Part shown: positions 33,751 through 42,787 of the stretch, in pieces
How positions within the stretch are numbered: the first letter of the stretch is position 1
Layout of the letters: every line of letters begins with the position of its first letter
From: Bosea sp. Tri-49
GTDB taxonomy: Bacteria; Pseudomonadota; Alphaproteobacteria; Rhizobiales; Beijerinckiaceae
Assembly (NCBI RefSeq): GCF_003952665.1
Contig: NZ_CP017946.1
Coordinates: 372,001 to 436,000, forward strand
Reading direction: 5' to 3'
Length of the DNA: 64,000 bases
Program-made: the position numbers and the translations under genes
Notes under the pieces: generated by a model
Told to the model about the DNA's origin: nothing
What the model saw: the letters and a program-made list of their open reading frames with translations, nothing else
Databases searched by the model: none

Positions 33751-33766
33751 ATATATTGGGGCGACG

Positions 33767-34282
33767 ATGACGCGCTCACGACGAGGCCTGGCCATGCCCG
33801 CTCCGACCCCGAACGATCCGAACGTGCCCAAGCTGGCGAACTTTCTCTGCTTTGCGATCTATTCGGCCAATCTGGCCTATGGCCGCGCCTATAAGCCGAT
33901 CCTCGACGAGCTGGGGCTGACCTACACCCAGTACATCGCGATCATCGCGCTGTCGGAGGAGGACAATCAGAGTGTCGGCGGCCTCGGCGAGAAGCTGTTC
34001 CTGGAATCGAACACGCTGACCCCGATCCTGAAGAAGCTGGAAGCGCTCGGCTATATCCGCCGCCAGCGCGACCCGGCCGATGAGCGTCAGGTGCGCGTCA
34101 GCCTGACTCCGGAAGGCCGGAAGCTGCGCGAGAAGGCACTGCCGATGAATCTGGTCGCGGCAGCCGGGCTCGGCGAGGATTTCCCGGTGGTGCAGAAGGC
34201 GGTGGTCAGGTTGCGGAGCAACCTGCTCAAAGCAGCGCGCGGGCAGGGGGCGAAAGCAGTTGAAGTGGTCGAGGCCGAGTAG
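33767..34282 (+). CDS. ohrR: MarR-family organic-hydroperoxide regulator
   Basis: 171 residues. A winged helix of MarR type (GLTYTQYIAIIALSEEDNQSVGGLGEKL, then LTPILKKLEALGYIRRQRDPADERQVRVSLT) with the peroxidatic Cys28 in NFLCFAIYSANLAYGRAYK, the site oxidised by organic hydroperoxides in OhrR. Tyr residues that hold that Cys (YSANLAYGRAY) are in place. When oxidised it should release ohr. GGGGCGACG precedes the ATG at 33767; a second ATG at 33794 would make a 162-residue protein with Cys19. Divergent from ohr. Confidence 0.9.
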   Translation: MTRSRRGLAMPAPTPNDPNVPKLANFLCFAIYSANLAYGRAYKPILDELGLTYTQYIAIIALSEEDNQSVGGLGEKLFLESNTLTPILKKLEALGYIRRQRDPADERQVRVSLTPEGRKLREKALPMNLVAAAGLGEDFPVVQKAVVRLRSNLLKAARGQGAKAVEVVEAE

Positions 34283-34300
34283 GTCTCAGCCTTGTACGGC

Positions 34301-34393
34301 CGTCATGGTCGGGCTTGTCCCGACCATCCACGTCTTCCTCTGACGAACGCGGTGTTCAGGACGTGGATGCTCGCCACAAGGGCGAGCATGACG
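34301..34393. repeat. Cloverleaf-type intergenic repeat, copy 1
   Basis: 93 bases with terminal inverted repeat CGTCATG...CATGACG and three internal hairpins: GGTCGGG-CTTG-TCCCGACC, CCACGTC...GACGTGG and GCTCGCC-ACAA-GGGCGAGC. The copy at 55501-55598 has the same design with sequence changes that keep pairing. It lies between the convergent ohrR and aminotransferase genes. Confidence 0.85.
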
Positions 34394-34420
34394 TTGAGAG
34401 TTTGGGCCTGCTTTTACCCC

Positions 34421-35614
34421 TTACGCCACCGCCGCGACCTTCGCTTCATTGCTCGGCTCGGCGCCTTCGAGATCGGCCATCGCCGCCGCGACGCCGCCGC
34501 TGCGATGGGGCACGCCCGCTGCGGCAAGGCCCATTTCGACGCCGGAGAGGGCGCCGAGCAAAGCAAGCTCGTTGCACTCGCCGAGATGGCCGATGCGGAA
34601 GACCTTGCCGGCGACCTTGCCGAGGCCGGAGCCGAGCGAGATGTTGTATTTCTCCAGCGCGATCTTGCGGAAGCGGTCGGCGTCATGGCTCGGCGGCATC
34701 AGCACGCCGGTCAGCACCGGCGACTGCTCGGCCGGGTTCTCGCAGAGCACTTCCAGACCCCAGGCCTTGACCGCGGCGCGGCAGGCGCTCCCGAGGCGCT
34801 GATGGCGGGCGAAGACCTCGCCCAGCCCTTCCTCCTGCAGCATGGCGAGTGCCTCCTTCAGCCCGTAGAGGAGGTTGGTCGCCGGGGTGTAGGGGAAGAA
34901 GCCGCCGGCATTGATCCTGATCATCTCCTCCCAGTCCCAGAACGAGCGCGGCAGGGTGTTGGTCTTCGAAGCTGCGAGCGCCTTCTCCGAGACGGCGTTG
35001 AAGCCAAGGCCGGGCGGCAGCATCAGCCCCTTTTGCGAGCCCGAAACCGTGACGTCGACCTGCCATTCGTCATGGTGATAGTCGACCGAGGCGAGCGAGG
35101 AGATGGTGTCGACCATGAACAGGGCCGGGTGGCCGGCGGCGTCGATCGCCTTGCGAATCTCGGCGACGCGGCTGGTCGCGCCGGTCGAGGTCTCGTTGTG
35201 GACGACCATCACCGCCTTGACCCTGCGGGCCTTGTCCTCGGAGAGGCGTGACTCGATCGCGGCCGGATCGGCGCCGCGGCGCCAGTCGCCCGGGATGAAC
35301 TCGACCTCGATGCCGAAGCGTGTGGCGATGTTCTTCCACAGCGTCGCGAAATGGCCGGTCTCGGCCATCAGCACGGTATCGCCCGGCGAGAGCGTGTTGA
35401 CGATCGCCGCTTCCCAGGCGCCGGTGCCGGAGGAGGGGTAGATCACCACCGGCTGCTTGGTCTTGAAGACGGCCTTGCTGCCCTCAAGCACTGCCTTGCC
35501 AAGCGCGGCGAACTCGGCGCTGCGATGGTCGATGATCGGCATCGCGATGGCGCGCAGGATCCGATCCGGAATCGGGCTCGGGCCGGGAATGTGCAGGAAG
35601 TGACGCCCTTGCAT
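34421..35614 (-). CDS. Serine/alanine-glyoxylate-type aminotransferase
   Basis: 397 residues, class V PLP aminotransferase. The Schiff-base lysine is Lys195 in TVSGSQKGLMLPPG; MVDTISSLASVDY holds the PLP-pyridine Asp169. The closest known enzymes are serine-glyoxylate aminotransferase (SgaA) of the serine cycle and photorespiration-like pathways, and purine/hydroxyaspartate-linked transaminases. The C-terminal domain with HLGECNELALLGALSGVEMGL is typical of SgaA. It is divergent from a GntR gene, with a shared operator-like site, so it probably belongs to the catabolic cluster to its right; its amino acceptor may be the oxoacid made there. Ribosome site GGGAGG. Confidence 0.88.
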   Translation of the reverse strand: MQGRHFLHIPGPSPIPDRILRAIAMPIIDHRSAEFAALGKAVLEGSKAVFKTKQPVVIYPSSGTGAWEAAIVNTLSPGDTVLMAETGHFATLWKNIATRFGIEVEFIPGDWRRGADPAAIESRLSEDKARRVKAVMVVHNETSTGATSRVAEIRKAIDAAGHPALFMVDTISSLASVDYHHDEWQVDVTVSGSQKGLMLPPGLGFNAVSEKALAASKTNTLPRSFWDWEEMIRINAGGFFPYTPATNLLYGLKEALAMLQEEGLGEVFARHQRLGSACRAAVKAWGLEVLCENPAEQSPVLTGVLMPPSHDADRFRKIALEKYNISLGSGLGKVAGKVFRIGHLGECNELALLGALSGVEMGLAAAGVPHRSGGVAAAMADLEGAEPSNEAKVAAVA

Positions 35615-35664
35615 GATGTTCTTTTCCTCCCAGGGGGCCGGGCGCTACTGCGCCGCTGGTTGAT

Positions 35665-35676
35665 ATTTTGCATTCA
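35665..35676. promoter_or_regulatory. Candidate GntR operator, copy 1 (between aminotransferase and GntR genes)
   Basis: ATTTTGCATTCA, the reverse complement of TGAATGCAAAAT found again at 36573-36584 before tctC. Its core has TTG...CA symmetry common in operators of FCD-type GntR regulators. It overlaps the spacer/-10 region of a likely minus-strand promoter (TTGATC then AAAATA) and lies just upstream of the GntR promoter. Confidence 0.58.
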
Positions 35677-35680
35677 TTTT

Positions 35681-35709
35681 TTGAAAGATCAATCGCCTTC
35701 TGGTATACT
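35681..35709 (+). promoter_or_regulatory. Promoter of the GntR gene
   Basis: TTGAAA at 35681-35686, a 17-base spacer and TATACT at 35704-35709, close to the sigma-70 consensus (5 of 6 in each box). Transcription would start near 35716, 47 bases before the GntR start codon. Confidence 0.72.
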
Positions 35710-35762
35710 GATTACGTGCAATCGGGCTCGACAGCGGGCTCAAGCCGACTTAGCGATGATGC

Positions 35763-36464
35763 ATGAACGAGCCATTTCTCGATACCATTGATGAGCAGGG
35801 CCCGGTGCCAGCCGAGGCTGCGAAGCCGGTTGCGTCCCTGCATGAAGGGCTGCTGGTCGCACTGCGCGACTTCATCGTCGAGGGCAACCTTGCCGATGGC
35901 GCACGCGTCCCGGAGCGGGCGCTGTGCGAGCGTTTCAACATCTCGCGCACGCCATTGCGTGAAGCGCTCAAGGTACTGGCGGCGGAAGGGCTGATCGAGC
36001 TCCTACCCAACCGCGGGGCACGGGTGCGCCAGCTCAGCCCCGAGGATATCCGCGAGCTCTTCGATGTGATGGGCGGGCTCGAGGCGTTGGCCGGGCGGCT
36101 GGCCTGCGAGCGGATTTCGGAGGCTGAATTCACCGAAATCGAGCAGGTGCACCACGAAATGTACCGTTTTTACCTGCGCCGTGACATGCATGGCTACTTC
36201 CATTGCAACCAGGCGATCCACCAGTTGATCGTTGCCGCTGCGGGCAATGCGACGTTGGCTGCGACCTATGCCGGCTTGGCCGGGCGGATCCGGCGGGTGC
36301 GCTATTCTGCCAATCTCGCCAAGGATCGCGACCGCTGGGGCGAGGCCATGCGCGAGCATGAGGCGATCCTCGATGCGCTGCGCCGGCGTGCCGGCTCGGA
36401 ATTGTCTGACATTCTATTCGTGCATCTGCGCAACAAGCAGAAGGCGGCGCAGGCTTCAGCTTGA
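35763..36464 (+). CDS. GntR-family (FCD domain) transcriptional regulator
   Basis: 233 residues. The N-terminal winged helix (about 27-95) includes RVPERALCERFNISRTPLREALKVLAAEGLIELLPNRGARV; the C-terminal all-helical FCD effector domain has metal-site residues of the usual spacing (His at YRFYLRRDMHGYFHCNQAIHQLI). FCD regulators bind carboxylates or hydroxyacids and mostly repress catabolic operons. Position between the divergent aminotransferase and the tripartite transporter makes it the likely regulator of both, through the TGAATGCAAAAT sites. The promoter is close to consensus. Ligand unknown. Confidence 0.9.
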   Translation: MNEPFLDTIDEQGPVPAEAAKPVASLHEGLLVALRDFIVEGNLADGARVPERALCERFNISRTPLREALKVLAAEGLIELLPNRGARVRQLSPEDIRELFDVMGGLEALAGRLACERISEAEFTEIEQVHHEMYRFYLRRDMHGYFHCNQAIHQLIVAAAGNATLAATYAGLAGRIRRVRYSANLAKDRDRWGEAMREHEAILDALRRRAGSELSDILFVHLRNKQKAAQASA

Positions 36465-36572
36465 TTGCTACCGGGCCCGCGTTGCCGGCAGTGGATGACG
36501 AGGCAGCCCAGTTCTCGCCGACGACCGCACTGCAAAAATCGTGGTCATTTTTTTATTTCTGAAATTTTGGAT

Positions 36573-36584
36573 TGAATGCAAAAT
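36573..36584. promoter_or_regulatory. Candidate GntR operator, copy 2 (before tctC)
   Basis: TGAATGCAAAAT, identical (opposite orientation) to the site at 35665-35676, in an AT-rich stretch 60 bases before the tctC start codon. It overlaps a possible -35 (TTGAAT, 36572-36577) with TAAGAT at 36594-36599 as -10, so binding should block the promoter. Confidence 0.58.
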
Positions 36585-36643
36585 TTTTTGATCTAAGATT
36601 CCTCCACGGCGCCGTCAGAGCGCAATCATCGGGAGGAGCGATC

Positions 36644-37627
36644 ATGAAGCAGCACTGGTTGGCCGCGACCGCAATTATGGCTGCCGGCATCGGACCCGCA
36701 GCCGCCTGGGAGCCGAACAAGCCGATCGAGATCGTGGTGCCGTTCTCGGCGGGCGGCGCGTCCGACCAGATGGCGCGGACAATCCAGGGCATCATCCAGA
36801 AGCAGCAGTTCACCAAGCAGCCGATCATCGTCGTCAACAAGCCGGCTGCCGGCGGCGCCGAGGGCATGCTCGACATCCAGAAATCGGCTGGCGACCCGCA
36901 CAAGCTGATCACCACCTCGAGCGGCATCTTCATGACGCCGATGGCGACCAAGCTGGCGCTGAACTGGACCGACTACACTCCGGTCGCGATGCTGGCGCAG
37001 GATTCCTTCCTGCTCTGGGTCAACGCCAAGGCGCCCTACAAGAACGCGGGCGACCTGATGACGGCGGCCAAGAGCGCCAATCCGGCGATGAAGATCGGCG
37101 GCACCTCGTCCAAGCGCGAGGACAACCTGCTCGTCTTCGCCATGGAGAAGCAGGGCGGTACCAAGTTCGCCTATATCCCCTACACCTCCGGCGGCCAGGC
37201 CTCGACCCAGCTCTCGGGCGGGCATGTCGAGGCCACCACCAACAATCCGGCCGAGGATCTCGCCAACTGGCGTGGCGGCGCCACGCGCCCGCTCTGCGTC
37301 TTCGCCGAGCAGAAGATGGCCTATACCGAGAAGGTCGCGGACGGGCAGTCCTGGGCCGACATTCCGACCTGCGCCTCGCAGGGGCTGAATGTCAGCTACC
37401 AGATGCTGCGCGGCATGTTCATGCCCGGCAAGGTCAGCAAGGAGCAGCAGGCCTTCTATGTCGACCTGTTCAAGAAGGTCTCCGAGACGCCGGAATGGAA
37501 AGAGTACCTCGCCCGCAACGCGTTGGCGGCGGATTACCGCGACGGCGAAGCCTTCGTCTCCTTCCTGAAGGCGGACGAGGCGAAGCACGAGAAGCTGATG
37601 ACCGAAGCCGGCTTCATGGCGAAGTGA
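36644..37627 (+). CDS. Tripartite tricarboxylate transporter binding protein
   Basis: 327 residues. Signal peptide 1-23 (AAAW), then the TctC/Bug fold with IEIVVPFSAGGASDQMARTIQ near the start and the VVNKPAAGGAEGMLDI loop, residues that hold the carboxylate of the ligand. It is periplasmic and delivers a carboxylic acid to TctA/TctB. GGGAGGAGCGATC precedes the ATG. A palindromic repeat lies between this gene and tctB, which may raise its expression relative to the membrane subunits. The ligand is unknown; members bind di- and tricarboxylates, aromatic acids and amino acids. Confidence 0.92.
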   Translation: MKQHWLAATAIMAAGIGPAAAWEPNKPIEIVVPFSAGGASDQMARTIQGIIQKQQFTKQPIIVVNKPAAGGAEGMLDIQKSAGDPHKLITTSSGIFMTPMATKLALNWTDYTPVAMLAQDSFLLWVNAKAPYKNAGDLMTAAKSANPAMKIGGTSSKREDNLLVFAMEKQGGTKFAYIPYTSGGQASTQLSGGHVEATTNNPAEDLANWRGGATRPLCVFAEQKMAYTEKVADGQSWADIPTCASQGLNVSYQMLRGMFMPGKVSKEQQAFYVDLFKKVSETPEWKEYLARNALAADYRDGEAFVSFLKADEAKHEKLMTEAGFMAK

Positions 37628-37655
37628 ACCTGAGTCTTTGCCGACACCAGCCCGG

Positions 37656-37756
37656 GTCATCCCGGGCGTAGCGAAGCGAAGACCCGGGATCCATGCCGGA
37701 ACGGTTCAGGCATGGATCCCGGATCAGCGCCGCTGACGCGGCTTGTCCGGGATGAC
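37656..37756. repeat. Palindromic repeat between tctC and tctB
   Basis: 101 bases. Termini GTCATCCCGG and CCGGGATGAC pair; inside, GATCCATGCC and GGCATGGATC form a second perfect 10-bp stem, and AGCGAAGCG and GCGCCGCTGACGC form lesser ones. It occupies almost the entire gap between the binding-protein gene and the membrane-subunit genes of one operon. Confidence 0.82.
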
Positions 37757-37773
37757 ATGGGAGGGGACGGATA

Positions 37774-38274
37774 ATGTCGAGCCCTAGCGAAACCGAAACA
37801 CCCGAGCCCGGCATCTCGCGCCGGCCCGTCGAAATCGCCACGGCGCTGCTGCTGATCGGCCTCGCCGGCATCGTGCTCTACGACTCGCATGGGCGTGGCG
37901 CCGGCTGGGACGGCGGCCCGCAGAACGGCTTCTTCCCGGCTCGCGTCGGCTGGATCTTCCTCGCCGCCTCGCTCTTCATCCTCTGGCAGTCCTTCCGCCG
38001 ACCGGACGGGGTCTTCGTCACCTATGAGCAATTGCGCCAGGTCGTCAGGGTGCTGGGGCCGCTCGTCCTGTTCGTGGCGCTGATCCAGCCGCTCGGGATC
38101 TATGTCGCCTCGGCGGTCTTCATCATCGCCTTCATGGCGGTGGTCGGCACTTCGCGCTGGTGGTCGATCGGGCTGACTGCGCTGCTCGTACCGGTCGTCT
38201 GCTTCTGGGTCTTCGAACTGCAGTTCCGCGTGCCCCTGCCGAAGGGCCCGCTGGAAGCTGCGCTCGGCTATTGA
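37774..38274 (+). CDS. Tripartite tricarboxylate transporter small membrane subunit (TctB)
   Basis: 166 residues with four hydrophobic helices, the expected TctB layout: a charged N-terminus, helix 1 (EIATALLLIGLAGIVLYDS), the short periplasmic G-x-NGFFPARVGWIF loop, and two helices near the C-terminus (LIQPLGIYVASAVFIIAFMAVV). It pairs with TctA in the inner membrane. GGAGGGGACGG is the ribosome site and TctA starts 9 bases after its stop. Confidence 0.88.
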   Translation: MSSPSETETPEPGISRRPVEIATALLLIGLAGIVLYDSHGRGAGWDGGPQNGFFPARVGWIFLAASLFILWQSFRRPDGVFVTYEQLRQVVRVLGPLVLFVALIQPLGIYVASAVFIIAFMAVVGTSRWWSIGLTALLVPVVCFWVFELQFRVPLPKGPLEAALGY

Positions 38275-38283
38275 GGGTAAACG

Positions 38284-39813
38284 ATGGACGACCTCTCCTC
38301 GCTCATCGCCGGCTTCCAGGTCGCGCTGTCCTGGCACAATATCGGCTTCATGGCCGTCGGGGTCATCCTCGGCATCATCGTCGGGGTGCTGCCCGGCCTC
38401 GGCGGCCCCAATGGCGTCGCGATCCTCTTGCCGCTGACCTTCGGCATGGATCCGACCTCGGCGATCATCCTTCTATCGTCGATCTATTGGGGGGCGCTGT
38501 TCGGCGGGGCGATCACCTCGATCCTGTTCAACATCCCGGGCGAGGCCTGGTCGGTCGCGACCACCTTCGACGGTTATCCGATGGCGGTGCAGGGCAAGGC
38601 GGCGGAAGCGCTGACGGCTGCCTTCACCGCCTCCTTCATCGGCGCGCTCTCCGGCGTGGTACTGATCACCTTCGTCGCGCCGCTCGTTGCCCAGTTCGCG
38701 CTCAAATTCGGCCCGGCCGAGTTCTTCGCGGTCTTCCTGCTGACCTTCTGCTCGTTCATCGGCATGGGCCGGGAAAACCGCGCCAAGATCATCGCCTCGC
38801 TCTGCATCGGCTTCCTGCTCGCGGCCGTGGGCCTCGATTCGATCTCGGGCGACCTGCGCATGACCTTTGGCTCGACCGAGCTGATGCGCGGCTTCGACTT
38901 CCTGATCGTGGTGATCGGCCTGTTCGGTGTTAGCGAGATCCTGCTGACGGTCGAGGAAGGGCTGGTGTTCAAGGGCAAGCAGGCGAAGATCGACCTCAAG
39001 GTCGTGCTGCGGACCTGGGCTGGCCTGCCGCGCTATTGGGCGACGCTGCTGCGCTCCGCGGTCGTGGGCATGTGGATGGGCGTGACGCCGGGCGGCGCCA
39101 TCGCCGCCTCCTTCATGGGCTATGGCCTCGCCAAGCGGTTCTCGAAGCAGGGCAAGAACTTCGGCAAGGGTGAGATCGAGGGCGTTCTGGCGCCGGAGAC
39201 TGCCGCGCATGCGGCCGGCACCAGCGCGCTCCTGCCGATGCTGGCGCTCGGCATTCCCGGTTCCGCGACGGCGGCCGTGCTGCTCGGTGGCCTCCTGGTC
39301 TGGGGGCTGCAACCCGGGCCGATGCTGTTCGTCGAGCAGAAGGACTTCGTCTGGGGTCTGATCGCCTCGATGTATCTCGGCAATCTCGCCGGCCTGATCA
39401 TCGTGCTGGCAACGGTGCCGCTCTTTGCCGCGATCATGCGGATTCCGTTCTCCTTCGTCGCACCGGTGATCCTGATCGTTTGCGCGATCGGTGCTTACAC
39501 GATCTCGAACTCGATCTTCGACATCTGGCTGATGCTGATCTTCGGCGTCGTCGGCTATGTCTTCAAGAAGCTCGACTATCCGCTCGCCCCGATGATCCTG
39601 GCGCTGGTGCTGGGCGACCGGGCCGAGGACGCCTTCCGTCAGGCACTGCTCGGCTCCGGTGGCTCGCTCGGCGTCTTCTGGGCGAATGGGCTGGTCGCGA
39701 CGCTCGTCGTGCTCGCTCTGCTGCTGCTATGCTGGGGGCCGGCCAGCGATGCGATTGCCGCCCTGCGCGGGCGCGGCCGACCAAATTCAGATACCGCAGA
39801 GGCCACCAGATGA
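38284..39813 (+). CDS. Tripartite tricarboxylate transporter large membrane subunit (TctA)
   Basis: 509 residues, about 12 transmembrane helices. Family signatures include GIIVGVLPGLGGPNGVAILLPLTFGMDP near the N-terminus and the repeated GVTPGGAIAASFMGYGLAKR plus ALGIPGSATAAVLLGGLLVWG in the second half, reflecting the inverted internal duplication. It forms the translocation path for an ion-coupled carboxylate import. Its stop overlaps the start of the FAD/Fe-S dehydrogenase (ATGA, 39810-39813), which ties uptake to oxidation of the substrate. Confidence 0.94.
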   Translation: MDDLSSLIAGFQVALSWHNIGFMAVGVILGIIVGVLPGLGGPNGVAILLPLTFGMDPTSAIILLSSIYWGALFGGAITSILFNIPGEAWSVATTFDGYPMAVQGKAAEALTAAFTASFIGALSGVVLITFVAPLVAQFALKFGPAEFFAVFLLTFCSFIGMGRENRAKIIASLCIGFLLAAVGLDSISGDLRMTFGSTELMRGFDFLIVVIGLFGVSEILLTVEEGLVFKGKQAKIDLKVVLRTWAGLPRYWATLLRSAVVGMWMGVTPGGAIAASFMGYGLAKRFSKQGKNFGKGEIEGVLAPETAAHAAGTSALLPMLALGIPGSATAAVLLGGLLVWGLQPGPMLFVEQKDFVWGLIASMYLGNLAGLIIVLATVPLFAAIMRIPFSFVAPVILIVCAIGAYTISNSIFDIWLMLIFGVVGYVFKKLDYPLAPMILALVLGDRAEDAFRQALLGSGGSLGVFWANGLVATLVVLALLLLCWGPASDAIAALRGRGRPNSDTAEATR

Positions 39814-42743
39814 CGCAGGCCGCGCTGCCGCGCCCGCATAGCCGTAATCTCGGCTTCGAACGGAAATTGTCGCAGGCGCTGGAAGGGGAGGTGCGTTTCG
39901 ATGCCTTCACCCGCGGGCGCTACGCCACTGACGCTTCGATCTACCAGATCGTCCCGCAGGGCGTCGCCTTCCCGAAGAGCGAGGCCGACATCGCGGCGGC
40001 GCTGACGATCGCCGCCGAGCACGGCGTGCCGGTGATCGCGCGCGGTGGCGGCACCTCGCAGAACGGCCAGCCGATCGGCGATGCGCTGATCCTCGACATG
40101 AGCCGGCATTTCAACGCGGTCCGCGACTACGATCCGGCCGCGCGCACGGTCTCGGTCGCGCCCGGCATCGTGCTGGAAGCGCTCAACACGCATGTGAAGA
40201 AGGATGGGCTGTTCTTCCCCGTCGAGCCCTCGACGGCGAGCCGCTGCACGATCGGCGGCATGGTCGGCAACAACTCCTCCGGCGCGCGCTCGCTGCGCTA
40301 TGGCAAGACGGTCGACAATGTCGTTGCGCTGAAAGCGTTGTTCCATGACGGCGAGCCCTTCGCGCTCGGCGAGGGGCCGGTCGACGACAATGCCTCGCCG
40401 CGGGCGCGAGCGCTGATGGAGACGATGCTGGCGCTGGCCGACCGGCATCGCGACGAGATCGAGGCGATCTTCCCGAAGGTGCAGCGGCGCGTCGGCGGCT
40501 ATAATCTCGACGAGCTGATCGTGCCACGGCCGAACCTGTCGCATCTGCTGGTGGGCTCGGAGGGCACGCTGGCGCTGACGACGCAGGCGACGCTGAAGCT
40601 CTCGCCCCTGCCGCAGCACCGCGTCATGGGCGTCTGCCATTTTCCGAATTTCCGCGCGGCGATGGAGACGACGCAGCATCTCGTCGCGCTCGGGCCGGCT
40701 GCGGTCGAGCTCGTCGACAACAACGTGCTGGTCTTAGGCGCCGACATCCCGCTCTTTGTGCGCACGCTCGCCGACATCACCAAGGGCAAGCCGAATTGCC
40801 TCTTGCTGGTCGAGTTCGCCGGCGACAATCTTTCCGCGCTGAAGGCCGATCTCAGGCGGCTCGACCAGTGCATGGCCGATCACGGCTTCTCTGACGCGGT
40901 GGTCGAGGTCATCGAGCCGGCCCGGCAGAAACCGGTCTGGGAGGTGCGCGAGGCCTGCCTCAACATCATGATGTCGATGAAGGGCGACGGGAAGCCGGTC
41001 TCCTTCATCGAGGACTGCGCCGTTCCGCTCGAGCATCTCGCCGACTATACCGACGCGGTCACGGCCCTGTTCGAGCGGCACGGCACGCGCGGCACTTGGT
41101 ATGCGCACGCCTCGGTCGGCTGCCTGCATGTCCGCCCGATCCTCAACATGAAGACGGAAGCTGGCGTGAAGGCGATGCGCGGCATCGCCGAGGAGGCCTG
41201 CGAGCTGGTACGGCGCTTCAAGGGCTCGTTCTCGGGCGAGCATGGCGACGGCATCTCGCGCTCGGATTTCGTCGAGCCGATGTTCGGTGGGCCGCTCACC
41301 CGCGCCTTCGAGGCGGTCAAGGACGGGTTCGATCCGGGGAACCACCTCAACCCCGGCAAGATCGTCCGGCCCTATCATATGGACGATCGCAGCCTGATGC
41401 GTTTTCCGCCGGGCTACGCCACGCCGGTGCCGATGGAGACCGCGCTCGACTGGTCGGATTGGGGCGGCCTCGGCGGCGCGGTCGAGATGTGCAACAACAA
41501 CGGCACCTGCCGGAAGATGGCCGGCGGCACGATGTGCCCGTCCTATCGCGCGACGCGCGAGGAGCAGCATCTCACCCGCGGCCGGGCCAACACGCTGCGC
41601 CTCGCCATCTCCGGCCAGCTCGGCGAGGGCGCCTTCACCTCGCCCGAGATGAAGGAAACTCTCGATCTCTGCGTCTCCTGCAAGGGCTGCAAGCGCGATT
41701 GCCCGACCGGCGTCGACATGGCTCGGATGAAGGTCGAGTTCCTGCATCACTATCATGCGAAGCACGGCCTGCCGCTGAAGGAGCGGTTGATCGCCTATCT
41801 GCCGCGCTATGCGCCGTTCGCCGCGACGCTCGCGCCGCTGATGAACCTGCGCGATCGCATCCCGCTCTTGGCCAAGCTCAGCGAACGCTGGCTCGGCTTC
41901 TCGGCGCGGCGCTCGCTGCCGGTCTGGCGCACGCCCTGGCGCGAGACGGCCGGCCGGTCAGACCTGTCCGCCGTGCGGGGCGATGGCCGCGACATCGTGC
42001 TCTTCGGCGACACCTTCAACCGCTATTTCGAGCGCGAGAATCTGGAAGCGGCCGAGCGCGTGCTCAAGGCCGGCGGCTACCGCTTGCATCGCGTCGAAGC
42101 TGCGGGGGGAGGCCGGCCGCTTTGCTGCGGGCGCACCTTCCTCTCGGCCGGGCTGGTCGAGGAGGCCCGCGCCGAGGCGCGCCGCACGCTCGATGCGCTC
42201 GCACCCTTCGTCGCCAAGGGCGCGCGGATCGTCGGACTCGAACCGTCCTGCCTGATGAGCTTTCGCGACGAGTTCGGCGCGCTCTTGCCGAAGGCCGAGG
42301 TCGAGCCCTTGGCCAAGGCGGCGCTGCTGGTCGAGGAATTGCTGGCTGGCGACATGGCGGCGGGCCGGACCAGCCTGCCGTTGCGCGACCAAGGCGGGCG
42401 CGTCGCGCATCTGCACGGGCACTGCCACCAGAAGGCCTTCGATGCGATGGGTGCGGTCGAGAAGACTTTGCGGGCGGTGCCGGGGCTCGAGGTCAAGCCG
42501 ATCGAATCGAGCTGCTGCGGCATGTCCGGCGCCTTCGGCTATGGCGCCGCGACGATCGATGTCTCGCTCGCCATGGGCGAGCTCTCGCTGCTGCCGGCGG
42601 TGCGCAAGGCTGGGCCTGACGATCTCGTCGTCGCCGACGGCACCAGCTGCCGCCATCAGATCCATGACGGCGCCGGCCGCGAGGCCGTGCATGTCGTCAG
42701 GGTGCTGGATGCCGCGCTGAAGGAGCACAGCACACCGGCATAG
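39810..42743 (+). CDS. FAD-linked 2-hydroxyacid dehydrogenase fused to Fe-S domain (Dld/YdiJ-like)
   Basis: 977 residues. Domain order: FAD-binding PCMH fold (RGGGTSQNGQPIGDALILD, then EPSTASRCTIGGMVGNNSSGARS), FAD-oxidase C-terminal domain, a ferredoxin-like domain with a C561-x5-C567 pair and C621VSCKGCKRDC631P, and a C-terminal CCG domain (RPLCCGRTFLSAG and IESSCCGMSGAFG). Such fusions oxidise D-lactate, D-2-hydroxyglutarate or related D-2-hydroxyacids and pass electrons on through Fe-S centres, probably to quinone. It overlaps TctA by 4 bases, so its substrate is likely what the transporter imports. A divergent aminotransferase could use the oxoacid produced. Exact substrate unknown. Confidence 0.9.
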   Translation: MTQAALPRPHSRNLGFERKLSQALEGEVRFDAFTRGRYATDASIYQIVPQGVAFPKSEADIAAALTIAAEHGVPVIARGGGTSQNGQPIGDALILDMSRHFNAVRDYDPAARTVSVAPGIVLEALNTHVKKDGLFFPVEPSTASRCTIGGMVGNNSSGARSLRYGKTVDNVVALKALFHDGEPFALGEGPVDDNASPRARALMETMLALADRHRDEIEAIFPKVQRRVGGYNLDELIVPRPNLSHLLVGSEGTLALTTQATLKLSPLPQHRVMGVCHFPNFRAAMETTQHLVALGPAAVELVDNNVLVLGADIPLFVRTLADITKGKPNCLLLVEFAGDNLSALKADLRRLDQCMADHGFSDAVVEVIEPARQKPVWEVREACLNIMMSMKGDGKPVSFIEDCAVPLEHLADYTDAVTALFERHGTRGTWYAHASVGCLHVRPILNMKTEAGVKAMRGIAEEACELVRRFKGSFSGEHGDGISRSDFVEPMFGGPLTRAFEAVKDGFDPGNHLNPGKIVRPYHMDDRSLMRFPPGYATPVPMETALDWSDWGGLGGAVEMCNNNGTCRKMAGGTMCPSYRATREEQHLTRGRANTLRLAISGQLGEGAFTSPEMKETLDLCVSCKGCKRDCPTGVDMARMKVEFLHHYHAKHGLPLKERLIAYLPRYAPFAATLAPLMNLRDRIPLLAKLSERWLGFSARRSLPVWRTPWRETAGRSDLSAVRGDGRDIVLFGDTFNRYFERENLEAAERVLKAGGYRLHRVEAAGGGRPLCCGRTFLSAGLVEEARAEARRTLDALAPFVAKGARIVGLEPSCLMSFRDEFGALLPKAEVEPLAKAALLVEELLAGDMAAGRTSLPLRDQGGRVAHLHGHCHQKAFDAMGAVEKTLRAVPGLEVKPIESSCCGMSGAFGYGAATIDVSLAMGELSLLPAVRKAGPDDLVVADGTSCRHQIHDGAGREAVHVVRVLDAALKEHSTPA

Positions 42744-42787
42744 AGAACGACAAACCCGGAGAACGGGACAACCGAGGGAGGACGATC

